17,500 nt of DNA, taken from NCBI GenBank assembly GCA_020048935.1, contig JAIFLS010000124.1, positions 1-17,500 on the forward strand. Direction: 5' to 3'. Positions 1-6,723 of this stretch are shown here, in pieces. The notes below the pieces were generated by a model. The model was not told the origin of the DNA. It did not search any database and worked only from the letters and a program-made list of their open reading frames with translations. Both the position numbers and the translations under genes were made by a program. Positions within the stretch are counted from its first letter, which is position 1. Every line of letters starts with the position of its first letter. The DNA is from a bacterium (lineage in GTDB: Bacteria; Verrucomicrobiota; Kiritimatiellia; UBA8416).

Positions 1-15
1 GCCAACGCCGCAAAT

Positions 16-39
16 CTCGGGCGGCTAAGCCGTGCCGAG
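16..39. other. Hairpin near left edge, possible terminator
   Basis: CTCGG (16-20) pairs with CCGAG (35-39) and CGGC (22-25) with GCCG (29-32), leaving a three-base loop and a small internal bulge. The sequence after it on the plus strand is T-rich but interrupted. It may terminate a gene that lies left of the window. The weak T-run keeps confidence low. Confidence 0.35.
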
Positions 40-77
40 CATTTGTCTTTACTAAAATGATATGCCATTCAATAAAC

Positions 78-106
78 TTGACTCTCTGGGCCGTATGGCG
101 GATAAG
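78..106 (+). promoter_or_regulatory. Putative sigma-70-type promoter for the CstA-family gene
   Basis: TTGACT (78-83) is followed after 17 nt by GATAAG (101-106), which matches 5/6 and 4/6 of the bacterial consensus. The expected start would leave a leader of about 20 nt before the ATG at 133. No strong Shine-Dalgarno sequence is visible in that leader. Confidence 0.4.
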
Positions 107-132
107 ACCCCAAATTAATTGAGTTCACGTCT

Positions 133-1839
133 ATGAATCTTTTGTTTGTCATCGTTGGAAGCGCCCTTGTCCTGGGGATTGCCTACTGGCTCTACGGCGG
201 GCTGCTTGCGCGGCTGTTCCGGCTGGATCCGGAAGCGGAAACACCAGCCCTGGCCCTGCGCGATGACGTCGACTACGCGCCGATTCCGACGCACTTCCTG
301 ATCGGCCAGCATTTCTCGGCGATTGCGGCTGCAGGCCCCATTGTCGGGCCCATTGTGGCCGCGGTCGCGTTCGGCTGGGGACCCGCCCTGATCTGGATCC
401 TCCTCGGGGCCATTTTCATCGGCGGCGTTCATGATTTCAGCTCGCTGGTGGCCTCGATCCGGCATCAGGCCTGCTCCATCACCGAGGTCGTGCGGCTGAA
501 CATGACACGCCGGGCGCACCTGCTCTTCCTCGGTTTCATCTGGATCACCCTCGTGTATATTATCGTGGCATTCACGGACGTCACCGCCCAGTCCTTCGTG
601 GGTAGCGTTACCCTTGAGGACGGTAGTGTGGTCAGCGGCAGCGGCATCGCGACCTCGTCGCTTCTCTACCTGGCGCTGCCAGTATTCATGGGCCTGCTCA
701 TGCGCTACGCCAAGCTGTCCATCGGCTGGGCTACGCTGATCTTCCTGCCGCTGGTTGGCGTGGCGATCTGGGCCGGGCAGAAAATCCCTTTCAGCGTGGA
801 GTCGGTGTTCGGTGTGGATCAGGCAGCGGCAGTCAAGATCTGGGCTGCCGCGCTGCTGGCCTACTGTTGGCTGGCCGGCGTTTTGCCCATGTGGATGCTC
901 CTGCAGCCGCGCGGTCACCTGGGCGGCTGTTTCCTGTATGCGGCTATCATCGGCGGCGCGGCGGGGCTGCTGATCAGTGGCAAAACGGTTCAATACCCGG
1001 CCTTCAACGCCTGGACGGCGCCCAACGGTGATACCCTGTTTCCATTCCTGTTCATTACCATCGCCTGTGGCGCGTGCTCCGGGTTTCATGCTATCGTCTC
1101 TGCCGGCACGAGCAGCAAACAGCTGTGCAGTGAGCCGTCGGCGCGGGTCATCGGGTATGGCACGATGCTGCTGGAAGCCCTGATCGCTGTCGTCTCGCTG
1201 GCCTGTGTGATGATGCTGACCCTGGACAACCCGATGGCGAAGAAGGCACCAAACTTCATCTATGCCAACGGCATCGCCGAGTTCCTCGGGGTCTTCGGCG
1301 TGGGCAAGGCGTTCGGCATCGCCTTCGGATTGCTCGCTTTTGCCACATTTGTCTACGACACGCTGGATATCTGTACCCGGCTCGGCCGTTACATCATCCA
1401 GGAACTCACCGGCTGGAAAGGCCGGTTCGGCCGCTGGACCGGTACCGCCATCATGGCGGCCACTCCGCTGCTGTTCGTGATGCGCACCGCCACCGACGGC
1501 AAGGGCAATCCCATTCCTGTGTGGAAAGCGTTCTGGTCGCTGTTCGGCGCGAGCAACCAGTTGCTCGCCGCGCTGACGCTGCTTGCGATTACCGTGTGGC
1601 TGGTCCATCGGTACCACGCCCGCTGGATATGGCTGGTGATGGGGGTGCCGACCGTATTCATGTACGTGATGAGCGTATGGGCACTGATCATGATCCTGGG
1701 GGCGAAACTGGCTCGGGCCGGTTGGTGGAGCGACCCTGTCGTCTGGGTCGCGTTGATCCTGATCCTGCTGGCCTTGCTGATGCTGGTCGAGGCCATGGCG
1801 GTCCTTTGCCGCATGAAGCGGGGAAGTCCCGTGAACTGA
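133..1839 (+). CDS. cstA: CstA-family carbon starvation protein (inner-membrane transporter)
   Basis: This 568-residue integral membrane protein has more than a dozen hydrophobic segments. Family signatures are clear: GQHFSAIAAAGPIVGPI at residues 58-74, GGVHDF at 97-102, a GACSGFHAIVSAGTSSKQ stretch near 310-330, and WSLFGASNQLLAALTL near the C terminus. CstA/BtsT proteins are inner-membrane transporters, linked in E. coli to pyruvate uptake and to peptide use under carbon starvation. At 568 residues it is shorter than the roughly 700-residue E. coli protein but agrees with the compact family members. The ATG at 133 gives a hydrophobic N terminus directly. It is convergent with the beta-helix gene and has its own putative promoter, so it need not belong to the glycan locus. 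The exact substrate cannot be read from sequence. Confidence 0.92.
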   Translation: MNLLFVIVGSALVLGIAYWLYGGLLARLFRLDPEAETPALALRDDVDYAPIPTHFLIGQHFSAIAAAGPIVGPIVAAVAFGWGPALIWILLGAIFIGGVHDFSSLVASIRHQACSITEVVRLNMTRRAHLLFLGFIWITLVYIIVAFTDVTAQSFVGSVTLEDGSVVSGSGIATSSLLYLALPVFMGLLMRYAKLSIGWATLIFLPLVGVAIWAGQKIPFSVESVFGVDQAAAVKIWAAALLAYCWLAGVLPMWMLLQPRGHLGGCFLYAAIIGGAAGLLISGKTVQYPAFNAWTAPNGDTLFPFLFITIACGACSGFHAIVSAGTSSKQLCSEPSARVIGYGTMLLEALIAVVSLACVMMLTLDNPMAKKAPNFIYANGIAEFLGVFGVGKAFGIAFGLLAFATFVYDTLDICTRLGRYIIQELTGWKGRFGRWTGTAIMAATPLLFVMRTATDGKGNPIPVWKAFWSLFGASNQLLAALTLLAITVWLVHRYHARWIWLVMGVPTVFMYVMSVWALIMILGAKLARAGWWSDPVVWVALILILLALLMLVEAMAVLCRMKRGSPVN

Positions 1840-1904
1840 CAGGCGCGTATCCGATGTTGATTTCGAGCCATTTCTGCGATCATCCAGGCACCCAGAGATC
1901 CGCA

Positions 1905-1937
1905 AATTCCTAGAACCGGAATTGTTCTCCAGTTACC
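1905..1937 (-). repeat. GGTAACT motif plus short hairpin after the beta-helix gene
   Basis: On the minus strand GGTAACT (1937 to 1931) lies 47 nt beyond the beta-helix stop codon. It is followed by a small hairpin in which AATTCC (1905-1910) pairs with GGAATT (1918-1923). The same motif-then-palindrome order and spacing occur after the TPR and LptE genes. A 7-base motif can occur by chance, so membership in that family is tentative. It lies between two convergent genes, and I see no conventional T-tailed terminator there. Confidence 0.35.
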
Positions 1938-1984
1938 GAGTCGAATGGGGCATGACAAAGCGGTATGGATGAATGATAAGGCTG

Positions 1985-3538
1985 TCATTGTCTCGACTCC
2001 TGCGCCCCTATGCATTCAGGCCCATCTTCAGGAACCGGGTTCCCGAAGAAATCGCGGCTCCCGTTGTCGGGAACTGGCATAGCGCTGCCGATGCAGGGCG
2101 AGCCCGGCTTCAGCATGAACGCCTTGAGGACTTCGAATCCCTTGTCGCCGCCGCGCAGCATCTTCCCGAACAGGGGATCCGCCAAAATGGCCTTCGGATC
2201 CTCCGGCAGGTTCTTGTATTTACCCTGGAAAACGTTATTCCTGAACGCGGTCTCCTTGTCCTTCCCGAATTCGAAGTCAGCCTCGTCCTCAACCTGGAAG
2301 ATGTTGTTGGCGAACAGCGTTTTCTGAGGCCAGGGGCCGCCCCAATTGTCCATCTTGATGATCGACCGGTCGATCGCTTCCTCAGGCTTTTTTGGAACGA
2401 TGATGATGTTGTTGTAGATCTTATTATCCATGCACGGTCCGGAAATGTGGAAGGTTGGCGAAAAGCCCTTGTGCTTTCCGGTGGCGCGCAGGCCATCGTT
2501 GACGCTGATGTTGTAGCGGACAATGGTGCCATGGTTGCCGATATTGTATGGCAGCTTGGTGTCCCCGGCATTGCAGATAAGCACGAAGCCTCCCTCGTTG
2601 TCATGGCTGTAGTTGTATTGGATAATGGTGTTGCGGCAATTCCAGTCGGAGTCGAATCCCTGTGCATCCCATGGGGCTTTATGGTCGCTGACTTCGTTGA
2701 ACTGGATGATGGTGTTGTCGCTGCTCCACGGCCAGATTCCGGCCGCCGCTTCGCCGTCCTCGAGCATCCGCGGGCAGTTGCGCATGATATTGTGCTCGAT
2801 CAATGCGCCATCGCAGGCGACAGGAACGATGCCGTCTCCTGGGATTTCATCAAGCACACAGCGCCGAACCACGACATTCAGGTTGGGGAACCACGTATCT
2901 CTTTGCCAGTATCCGCTGTTACAAATGCCATTGCGTTGGCAACGCTCGAGGCGGCAGTCCTCGATGAGCAGGCCGTCGAATCTCGACTTGATCTTTTCTC
3001 CCCCGTTCTGCCAGAAAACAGCACTGCCGCCCCCCTTCTTCTTGTTGAGGCTGCCGTTGACATCATGGATGTGGAGCTTGCGGAGGGTAATGCCATAGGC
3101 GGTGCCGAAGTCCTCGATTTGAACTTTCACGCCGCAGCGACGCGGTTCGGCAGTCTTGCCCGTGTTGGTCACCTCCAGGTTCTCGACCGTTACGTATTCC
3201 ATGTTGTAGATGTGAACGGTAGCCTCGAAACCGCCTTCGCCATCAAAGCGAGGTTTCGCTCCTTCGCCATACATGCCGATTAGGATCGGCAAATCCTTGT
3301 CGCCGCGTCCGATCGGTTTCAGTTGGCCTGTGTAACGGCTACCGGCCTTGAACAACAGTTTGTCACCAGAACCCAATTTGAGCTGATTAACACGGTCGAG
3401 TGATTTGATGGGCCTGGCCATCTCCGTCCCCGGATTCGCGTCGTCGCCGGTCTTGCTGTCCATGTAGTAGGTTGTACCTGCGACCAGTTGACATCCGATT
3501 CCCGTTATTGCACACATTAATAAATTCCTCATTTTCAT
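1985..3538 (-). CDS. Secreted right-handed parallel beta-helix protein, probable polysaccharide-active enzyme
   Basis: The 517-residue product starts with a hydrophobic segment (residues about 5-21) that looks like a Sec signal, with a likely cut near LVAG/TTYY. Next is the N-terminal motif of many secreted beta-helix proteins, YYMDSKTGDDANPGT (24-38). Residues about 105-440 hold repeated N-rich turns and beta strands (VTVENLEV, LIEDCRLERC, IIQFNEVSDH, IIQYNYSHDNEGGF, IYNNIII, LFANNIFQ). The C terminus ends in DFFGNPVPEDGPECIGAQE (496-514), a cap common in this fold. Acidic and aromatic residues cluster in QGFDSDWN (293-300) and AAAGIWPWSS (264-273). The fold also serves polysaccharide lyases and glycosidases such as GH141, and I cannot assign a family. 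It follows GH29 on the same strand by 157 nt, with a palindromic repeat between them. A GAAGGGA Shine-Dalgarno precedes the ATG at 3538, and a second ATG lies two codons later. Confidence 0.85.
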   Translation of the reverse strand: MKMRNLLMCAITGIGCQLVAGTTYYMDSKTGDDANPGTEMARPIKSLDRVNQLKLGSGDKLLFKAGSRYTGQLKPIGRGDKDLPILIGMYGEGAKPRFDGEGGFEATVHIYNMEYVTVENLEVTNTGKTAEPRRCGVKVQIEDFGTAYGITLRKLHIHDVNGSLNKKKGGGSAVFWQNGGEKIKSRFDGLLIEDCRLERCQRNGICNSGYWQRDTWFPNLNVVVRRCVLDEIPGDGIVPVACDGALIEHNIMRNCPRMLEDGEAAAGIWPWSSDNTIIQFNEVSDHKAPWDAQGFDSDWNCRNTIIQYNYSHDNEGGFVLICNAGDTKLPYNIGNHGTIVRYNISVNDGLRATGKHKGFSPTFHISGPCMDNKIYNNIIIVPKKPEEAIDRSIIKMDNWGGPWPQKTLFANNIFQVEDEADFEFGKDKETAFRNNVFQGKYKNLPEDPKAILADPLFGKMLRGGDKGFEVLKAFMLKPGSPCIGSAMPVPDNGSRDFFGNPVPEDGPECIGAQESRQ

Positions 3539-3551
3539 ACTATCCCTTCTT

Positions 3552-3565
3552 CCCTTGTTTTATAA
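3552..3565 (-). promoter_or_regulatory. 14-nt leader motif shared with the GH106-like gene
   Basis: TTATAAAACAAGGG on the minus strand lies just upstream of the beta-helix start. It is identical to 13994-14007 upstream of the GH106-like gene. The purine end is part of, or next to, the Shine-Dalgarno region, and TATAAA resembles a -10 box. No good -35 sits at the right spacing in either copy. Confidence 0.4.
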
Positions 3566-3573
3566 CTTGGCCA

Positions 3574-3692
3574 TTTTGTCACACTCTTCGGCGGACGACT
3601 ACGGCGACGACTACGGATTACGATTCGATCTTACACACGCGTAAACCTTTGTCGTCGCCGTAGTCGTTTTCCGATCTCCCCAAAAAGATACC
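3574..3692 (-). repeat. Long palindromic intergenic repeat, copy 1
   Basis: Read on the minus strand, this 119-nt element begins GGTATCTTTTTGG and ends GTGTGACAAAA. Its core has perfect 17-nt arms, ACGACTACGGCGACGAC (plus-strand 3595-3611) and its reverse complement (3651-3667). The inner sequences GGATTACG and CGTAAACC nearly pair as well. Copy 2 at 16361-16476 has the same ends, the same 10-nt gap before the final motif, and differing but still paired arms. The element fills the gap between GH29 and the beta-helix gene. Its start lies 3 nt past the GH29 stop. Confidence 0.8.
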
Positions 3693-3695
3693 ACC

Positions 3696-5051
3696 TCATT
3701 TTTGTTCGGGAGTTCCGGGCGGAGGGCTTACATCCGCGTCCAGAACGAGTTCGGCGACAACCGGAACCTGCTGTCCGGCCGCTTGCGGCATGGAGAGATC
3801 AATCCTGTCGTTTCCTTGCACGCAGAGCAACGCTTCTCCTGAAAGCAGGGAATAGGAGACAATCTTCTGCCTTAGCCCGGGCAGGGCGATCTTTCCGGAA
3901 GGCCCCCAGTCGAGCACGTGGACGTAAACCTTGTTTCCTTTGAATGTTGTGCAGCAGACATGGTCAATCGGCTGGAACGGGCCAGGCCGGGTGCCGTATA
4001 TGCCCTGGCCGTTTATCCGGAGCCAGTTTCCGACCTCCCTCAATCTTTCGACGTGGGTTTCGGGAATCACGCCGTCCGGATCAGGCCCCACATTGAGCAA
4101 CACATTGCCGCCACGGCCAACGACATTGACTAGCGTCCTGATAATCTCTTCAAGCGGCATCAGGTTCTGCCGCGTGTTATAGCCCCAGGAAGCCCGGTTC
4201 AGGTTCAGGCATTTCTCCCATGGCTGGTCAATGATGGCGCCCGTTATCTCATGGCCGCCCTCATCGCACTGGAAGTCGCCTTCCCAGCCGGATCGCGGGT
4301 TGATGACGACCTTGGGCTGGAGCTTCCTGACCAGCGTATTCAGCCTGACGGGGTCCCAGAACCAGGCGGAATCCGCATCGGTCCCTTTGTGCGCAAGCCA
4401 GCCTCCATCATACCACAGGATGTCGATCTTCCCGTAGTTGCGCATCAGTTCCTCGATCTGCCCGTAGCCCTGCTTTTTCATCAGGGCGGCATTTTCGGCG
4501 AGTTCCATCGGCTGGAAGTAGCCCGGGAATCTCCAATCCATCGGCGAGTAATAGATTCCTACGCCCAGGCCTGCCTCACGACATGCCGCGGTGTATTCAG
4601 CTACAAAATCCCTCTTCGCCGCCTTCTGGTAACTACAGAACCCACTATAGCTCGACGGACTGTTCCAAAGGGCAAATCCATCATGGTGCCGCGCCGTGAG
4701 CACCATATAGCCCATGCCTGCGTCCCTGGCGATCCGCGCCCACTTGCCGGCGTCGAAATCCTTCGCCACAAACTGGTCTGCCAGCCTGGCATACTCGTCA
4801 GCGGGAATTTTATCATTGTGCATGACCCATTCACCACGGGCCGGTATGGCATATAGGCCCCAGTGGAGGAACATGCCGAACTTCGCGTCCCGCCACCATT
4901 CCATGTCGGCATCCTCTAGCTTGAGCGATGCATCCCTGATGCTGTGCTCGCCTTTGAATACGACGCTGCTTTTCTGCATTGAGGCCAGCTCAGCGCCTGC
5001 GAGCACCTCATCCTTGACTCCTGTAACATTATCAGTTTGATTGTCCGCCAT
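3696..5051 (-). CDS. GH29 alpha-L-fucosidase
   Basis: The 451-residue product is a retaining exo-alpha-L-fucosidase of family GH29, which removes terminal L-fucose from glycans. Visible hallmarks are KFGMFLHWGLYAIP (57-70), TARHHDGFALW (119-129) and DILWYDGGW (210-218). In the last, Asp215 sits at the family nucleophile position. PWEKCLNLNRASWGY (277-291) is also conserved. A (beta/alpha)8 catalytic domain covers about 48-350 and a beta-sandwich follows to about 440. No signal peptide is visible, so a cytoplasmic site is likely. The start is supported by GGAAGG (5057-5062) five bases upstream. A later Met25 is possible because residues 1-30 are not conserved family sequence. It diverges from the sulfatase and precedes the beta-helix gene. 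Its last codons (GTPEQK, stop) resemble the left part of the intergenic repeats, so the 3' end may be partly repeat-derived. Confidence 0.95.
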   Translation of the reverse strand: MADNQTDNVTGVKDEVLAGAELASMQKSSVVFKGEHSIRDASLKLEDADMEWWRDAKFGMFLHWGLYAIPARGEWVMHNDKIPADEYARLADQFVAKDFDAGKWARIARDAGMGYMVLTARHHDGFALWNSPSSYSGFCSYQKAAKRDFVAEYTAACREAGLGVGIYYSPMDWRFPGYFQPMELAENAALMKKQGYGQIEELMRNYGKIDILWYDGGWLAHKGTDADSAWFWDPVRLNTLVRKLQPKVVINPRSGWEGDFQCDEGGHEITGAIIDQPWEKCLNLNRASWGYNTRQNLMPLEEIIRTLVNVVGRGGNVLLNVGPDPDGVIPETHVERLREVGNWLRINGQGIYGTRPGPFQPIDHVCCTTFKGNKVYVHVLDWGPSGKIALPGLRQKIVSYSLLSGEALLCVQGNDRIDLSMPQAAGQQVPVVAELVLDADVSPPPGTPEQK

Positions 5052-5105
5052 GCATGCCTTCCATGATTGTTTTGCGGGTTCGCCGGGAATCGGAATCTCG
5101 CCCTA

Positions 5106-5134
5106 TTATTACTCCCTTGCTGGCTCGGTCTCAA
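5106..5134 (-). promoter_or_regulatory. Putative promoter for GH29
   Basis: On the minus strand TTGAGA (5134 to 5129) is followed after 17 nt by TAATAA (5111 to 5106), overlapping AATAAT. The -35 matches 5/6 and the -10 region 4/6 or 5/6 of consensus, depending on register. It lies about 55 nt before the GH29 start and is the best promoter-like sequence in that direction. Confidence 0.45.
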
Positions 5135-5196
5135 TCTCTTTAACAAATCGCCGAAGACAGACTTCAACTAGCGCAGGTGAAGCGTAAAGACAATTA

Positions 5197-5221
5197 CCGA
5201 TCAACATCGCCCGATCAACAT
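5197..5221. repeat. Direct repeat CCGATCAACAT x2, candidate operator
   Basis: Two exact 11-nt copies of CCGATCAACAT (5197-5207 and 5211-5221) are separated by three bases, giving a period of 14. They sit between the putative GH29 and sulfatase promoters, upstream of both -35 boxes. That is where a shared activator could bind. No regulator gene is present in the window. Confidence 0.4.
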
Positions 5222-5247
5222 TGGGGCAGCAGTCAAATGATCGCTTA

Positions 5248-5275
5248 TTGACTTATGGTATCACTCGCCTATCCT
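5248..5275 (+). promoter_or_regulatory. Putative promoter for the sulfatase
   Basis: TTGACT (5248-5253) is followed after 16 nt by TATCCT (5270-5275), matching 5/6 and 4/6 of consensus. The start of transcription would fall about 35 nt before the chosen ATG at 5317. Confidence 0.4.
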
Positions 5276-5316
5276 AGGGTCCGTTTACAACCTTGATAAC
5301 GGACGAGGTGCCCCAG

Positions 5317-6666
5317 ATGCGTTCCCATGATTTATTCAGGACAGCGGCTGCCGGTGCAATCGCGATGGGTTCCATGACCGGCCAGCTTCAAGCGAATGAG
5401 GCCGTAGCCAGGAAACCCAACGTGGTGATTTTGTTGATTGACGATCTCGGCTACGGGGATCTGGGGTGCTTCGGCAACAAACGCTGCCCAACGCCTCACA
5501 TGGACGCACTCGCGGCAAGCGGGACCAGATGCACGATGTCCTACATCACCAATCCGCCTTGTTCACCCAGCCGCTGCGCCCTGTTGACGGGAATGTACGC
5601 CCAGCGCTTCGGCAAATCCGGCATGGCGAGAGGGCTTCCGATCCCGGACGATCACCCGACCTTGGCGGAATTCATGAGGGACGCAGGCTATGTCACGGGG
5701 CAGATCGGCAAATGGGACGTGGGTTCTGCGAACCAGGGGCCGGGCAGGCGTGGTTTCATGGAAGTGGCCAGAAGTGCCCCGGGAAAACACTATGACTTCA
5801 CAAGAGAGGATGGCAGTCCTGTGTACCGGACAGAACTCGAAGGGGATTACATGGTTGAGTTCGTCGAGAGGAACAGGGACAAACCGTTTTTCCTCTACTT
5901 CTCACCCCTCGCCATCCATGGTCCGCTCGAGGACACCCCGAAGGTATATGGCGATCGCGCCGGGGGCGGCGAGAAGGCGCCCCACGATGGGGCGGTCATC
6001 GCGCTTGACGACCAGGTGGGGAAGCTTCTTTCCGTCCTGAAGAAACACGGCCTTGAGAAAGACACGCTGATATTCCTCACGGGCGACAACGGGCCTAATC
6101 TCACGACGGGCGGAGGGGGATCCTCAGCCCCCTACCGGGGCGGCAAGCTCGAGGGTAACAGCATCTACGACGGATGGGTTCACACACCCACCATCATTGC
6201 ATGGCCGGGGCAGATTCCTTCAGGCGCAACCTACGAAGGGCTGATGTGCACGTTGGATTTCTACGCGACGGCGGCGGCGGCGGCAGGCTCCCCCCTGCCC
6301 GAACGCTGTGATGGAGAAGATCTCCTACCGTTCCTCAGAGGGGAAAAGCAAGGCGACGTTCACGAATGCCTCTTCTGGCACAACGCGGATCCAACCGATC
6401 TCCCCCATCGCAACCTATATGCCGTGCGCTGGCAGGACTGGCGCCTGGTGAAGTATCAGGAGGGGTGGCGGCTGTTCGATCTCCGCAAGGATCCCGAGGA
6501 AAGGAACAACCTGGCCAGCCAGCATCCCGACGTCGTCGGGAACATGCGCAAGCAGTACGACGGTTTTGTCGCCTCTCTCCCGCCTCTCAAGCCTGGGAAG
6601 GACTACCCCACGGTCGGGGGGACAACCGAAGCGGGCTGGGGCTGGATCATCGGCGACGGAAAATAG
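5317..6666 (+). CDS. Secreted type I (S1, formylglycine) sulfatase
   Basis: The 449-residue product hydrolyses sulfate esters, probably on a polysaccharide. The start is ATG 5317, with a GAGG Shine-Dalgarno at 5305-5308. The frame also opens at an upstream TTG (5293), which is less likely. A Sec-like signal occupies residues 1 to about 27, ending near QLQA/NE. S1 motifs are metal-binding IDDLGYGD (Asp42, Asp43) and CSPSR at 82-86, whose Cys82 is the residue matured to formylglycine. GKW (Lys132), IHGP (His201), GDNG (Asp257, Asn258) and RGGK (Lys277) also fit. The GKWHLG motif reads GKWDVG here: the usual active-site His is Asp134 (codon GAC). The sulfatase-maturing enzyme is not in the window. 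It is divergent from GH29 and convergent with GH95, fitting a role in stripping sulfate so fucosidases can act. Confidence 0.94.
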   Translation: MRSHDLFRTAAAGAIAMGSMTGQLQANEAVARKPNVVILLIDDLGYGDLGCFGNKRCPTPHMDALAASGTRCTMSYITNPPCSPSRCALLTGMYAQRFGKSGMARGLPIPDDHPTLAEFMRDAGYVTGQIGKWDVGSANQGPGRRGFMEVARSAPGKHYDFTREDGSPVYRTELEGDYMVEFVERNRDKPFFLYFSPLAIHGPLEDTPKVYGDRAGGGEKAPHDGAVIALDDQVGKLLSVLKKHGLEKDTLIFLTGDNGPNLTTGGGGSSAPYRGGKLEGNSIYDGWVHTPTIIAWPGQIPSGATYEGLMCTLDFYATAAAAAGSPLPERCDGEDLLPFLRGEKQGDVHECLFWHNADPTDLPHRNLYAVRWQDWRLVKYQEGWRLFDLRKDPEERNNLASQHPDVVGNMRKQYDGFVASLPPLKPGKDYPTVGGTTEAGWGWIIGDGK

Positions 6667-6723
6667 CTCATTTCATCATCGTCACATATTCACTTGGCAG
6701 GACAGATGTCCAGCCGTCGGCGA

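Noticed and set aside
115..1905. Long minus-strand open frame opposite the CstA-family gene
   Set aside because: Its translation is rich in His, Gln, Asp and Arg with no domain logic, as expected from the antisense of a GC-rich membrane protein gene.
1973..3283. Long plus-strand open frame opposite the beta-helix gene
   Set aside because: It is antisense to a gene with signal peptide, beta-helix repeats and a good ribosome binding site, and it has none of these itself.
4626..4632. Another GGTAACT, inside GH29
   Set aside because: It is on the strand opposite the gene, inside coding sequence and with no palindrome after it. It shows the 7-mer alone can occur by chance.
6667..6723. Terminator between the convergent sulfatase and GH95 genes
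   Set aside because: Only a 5-bp GGACA/TGTCC palindrome with a two-base loop is present, without a T-run.
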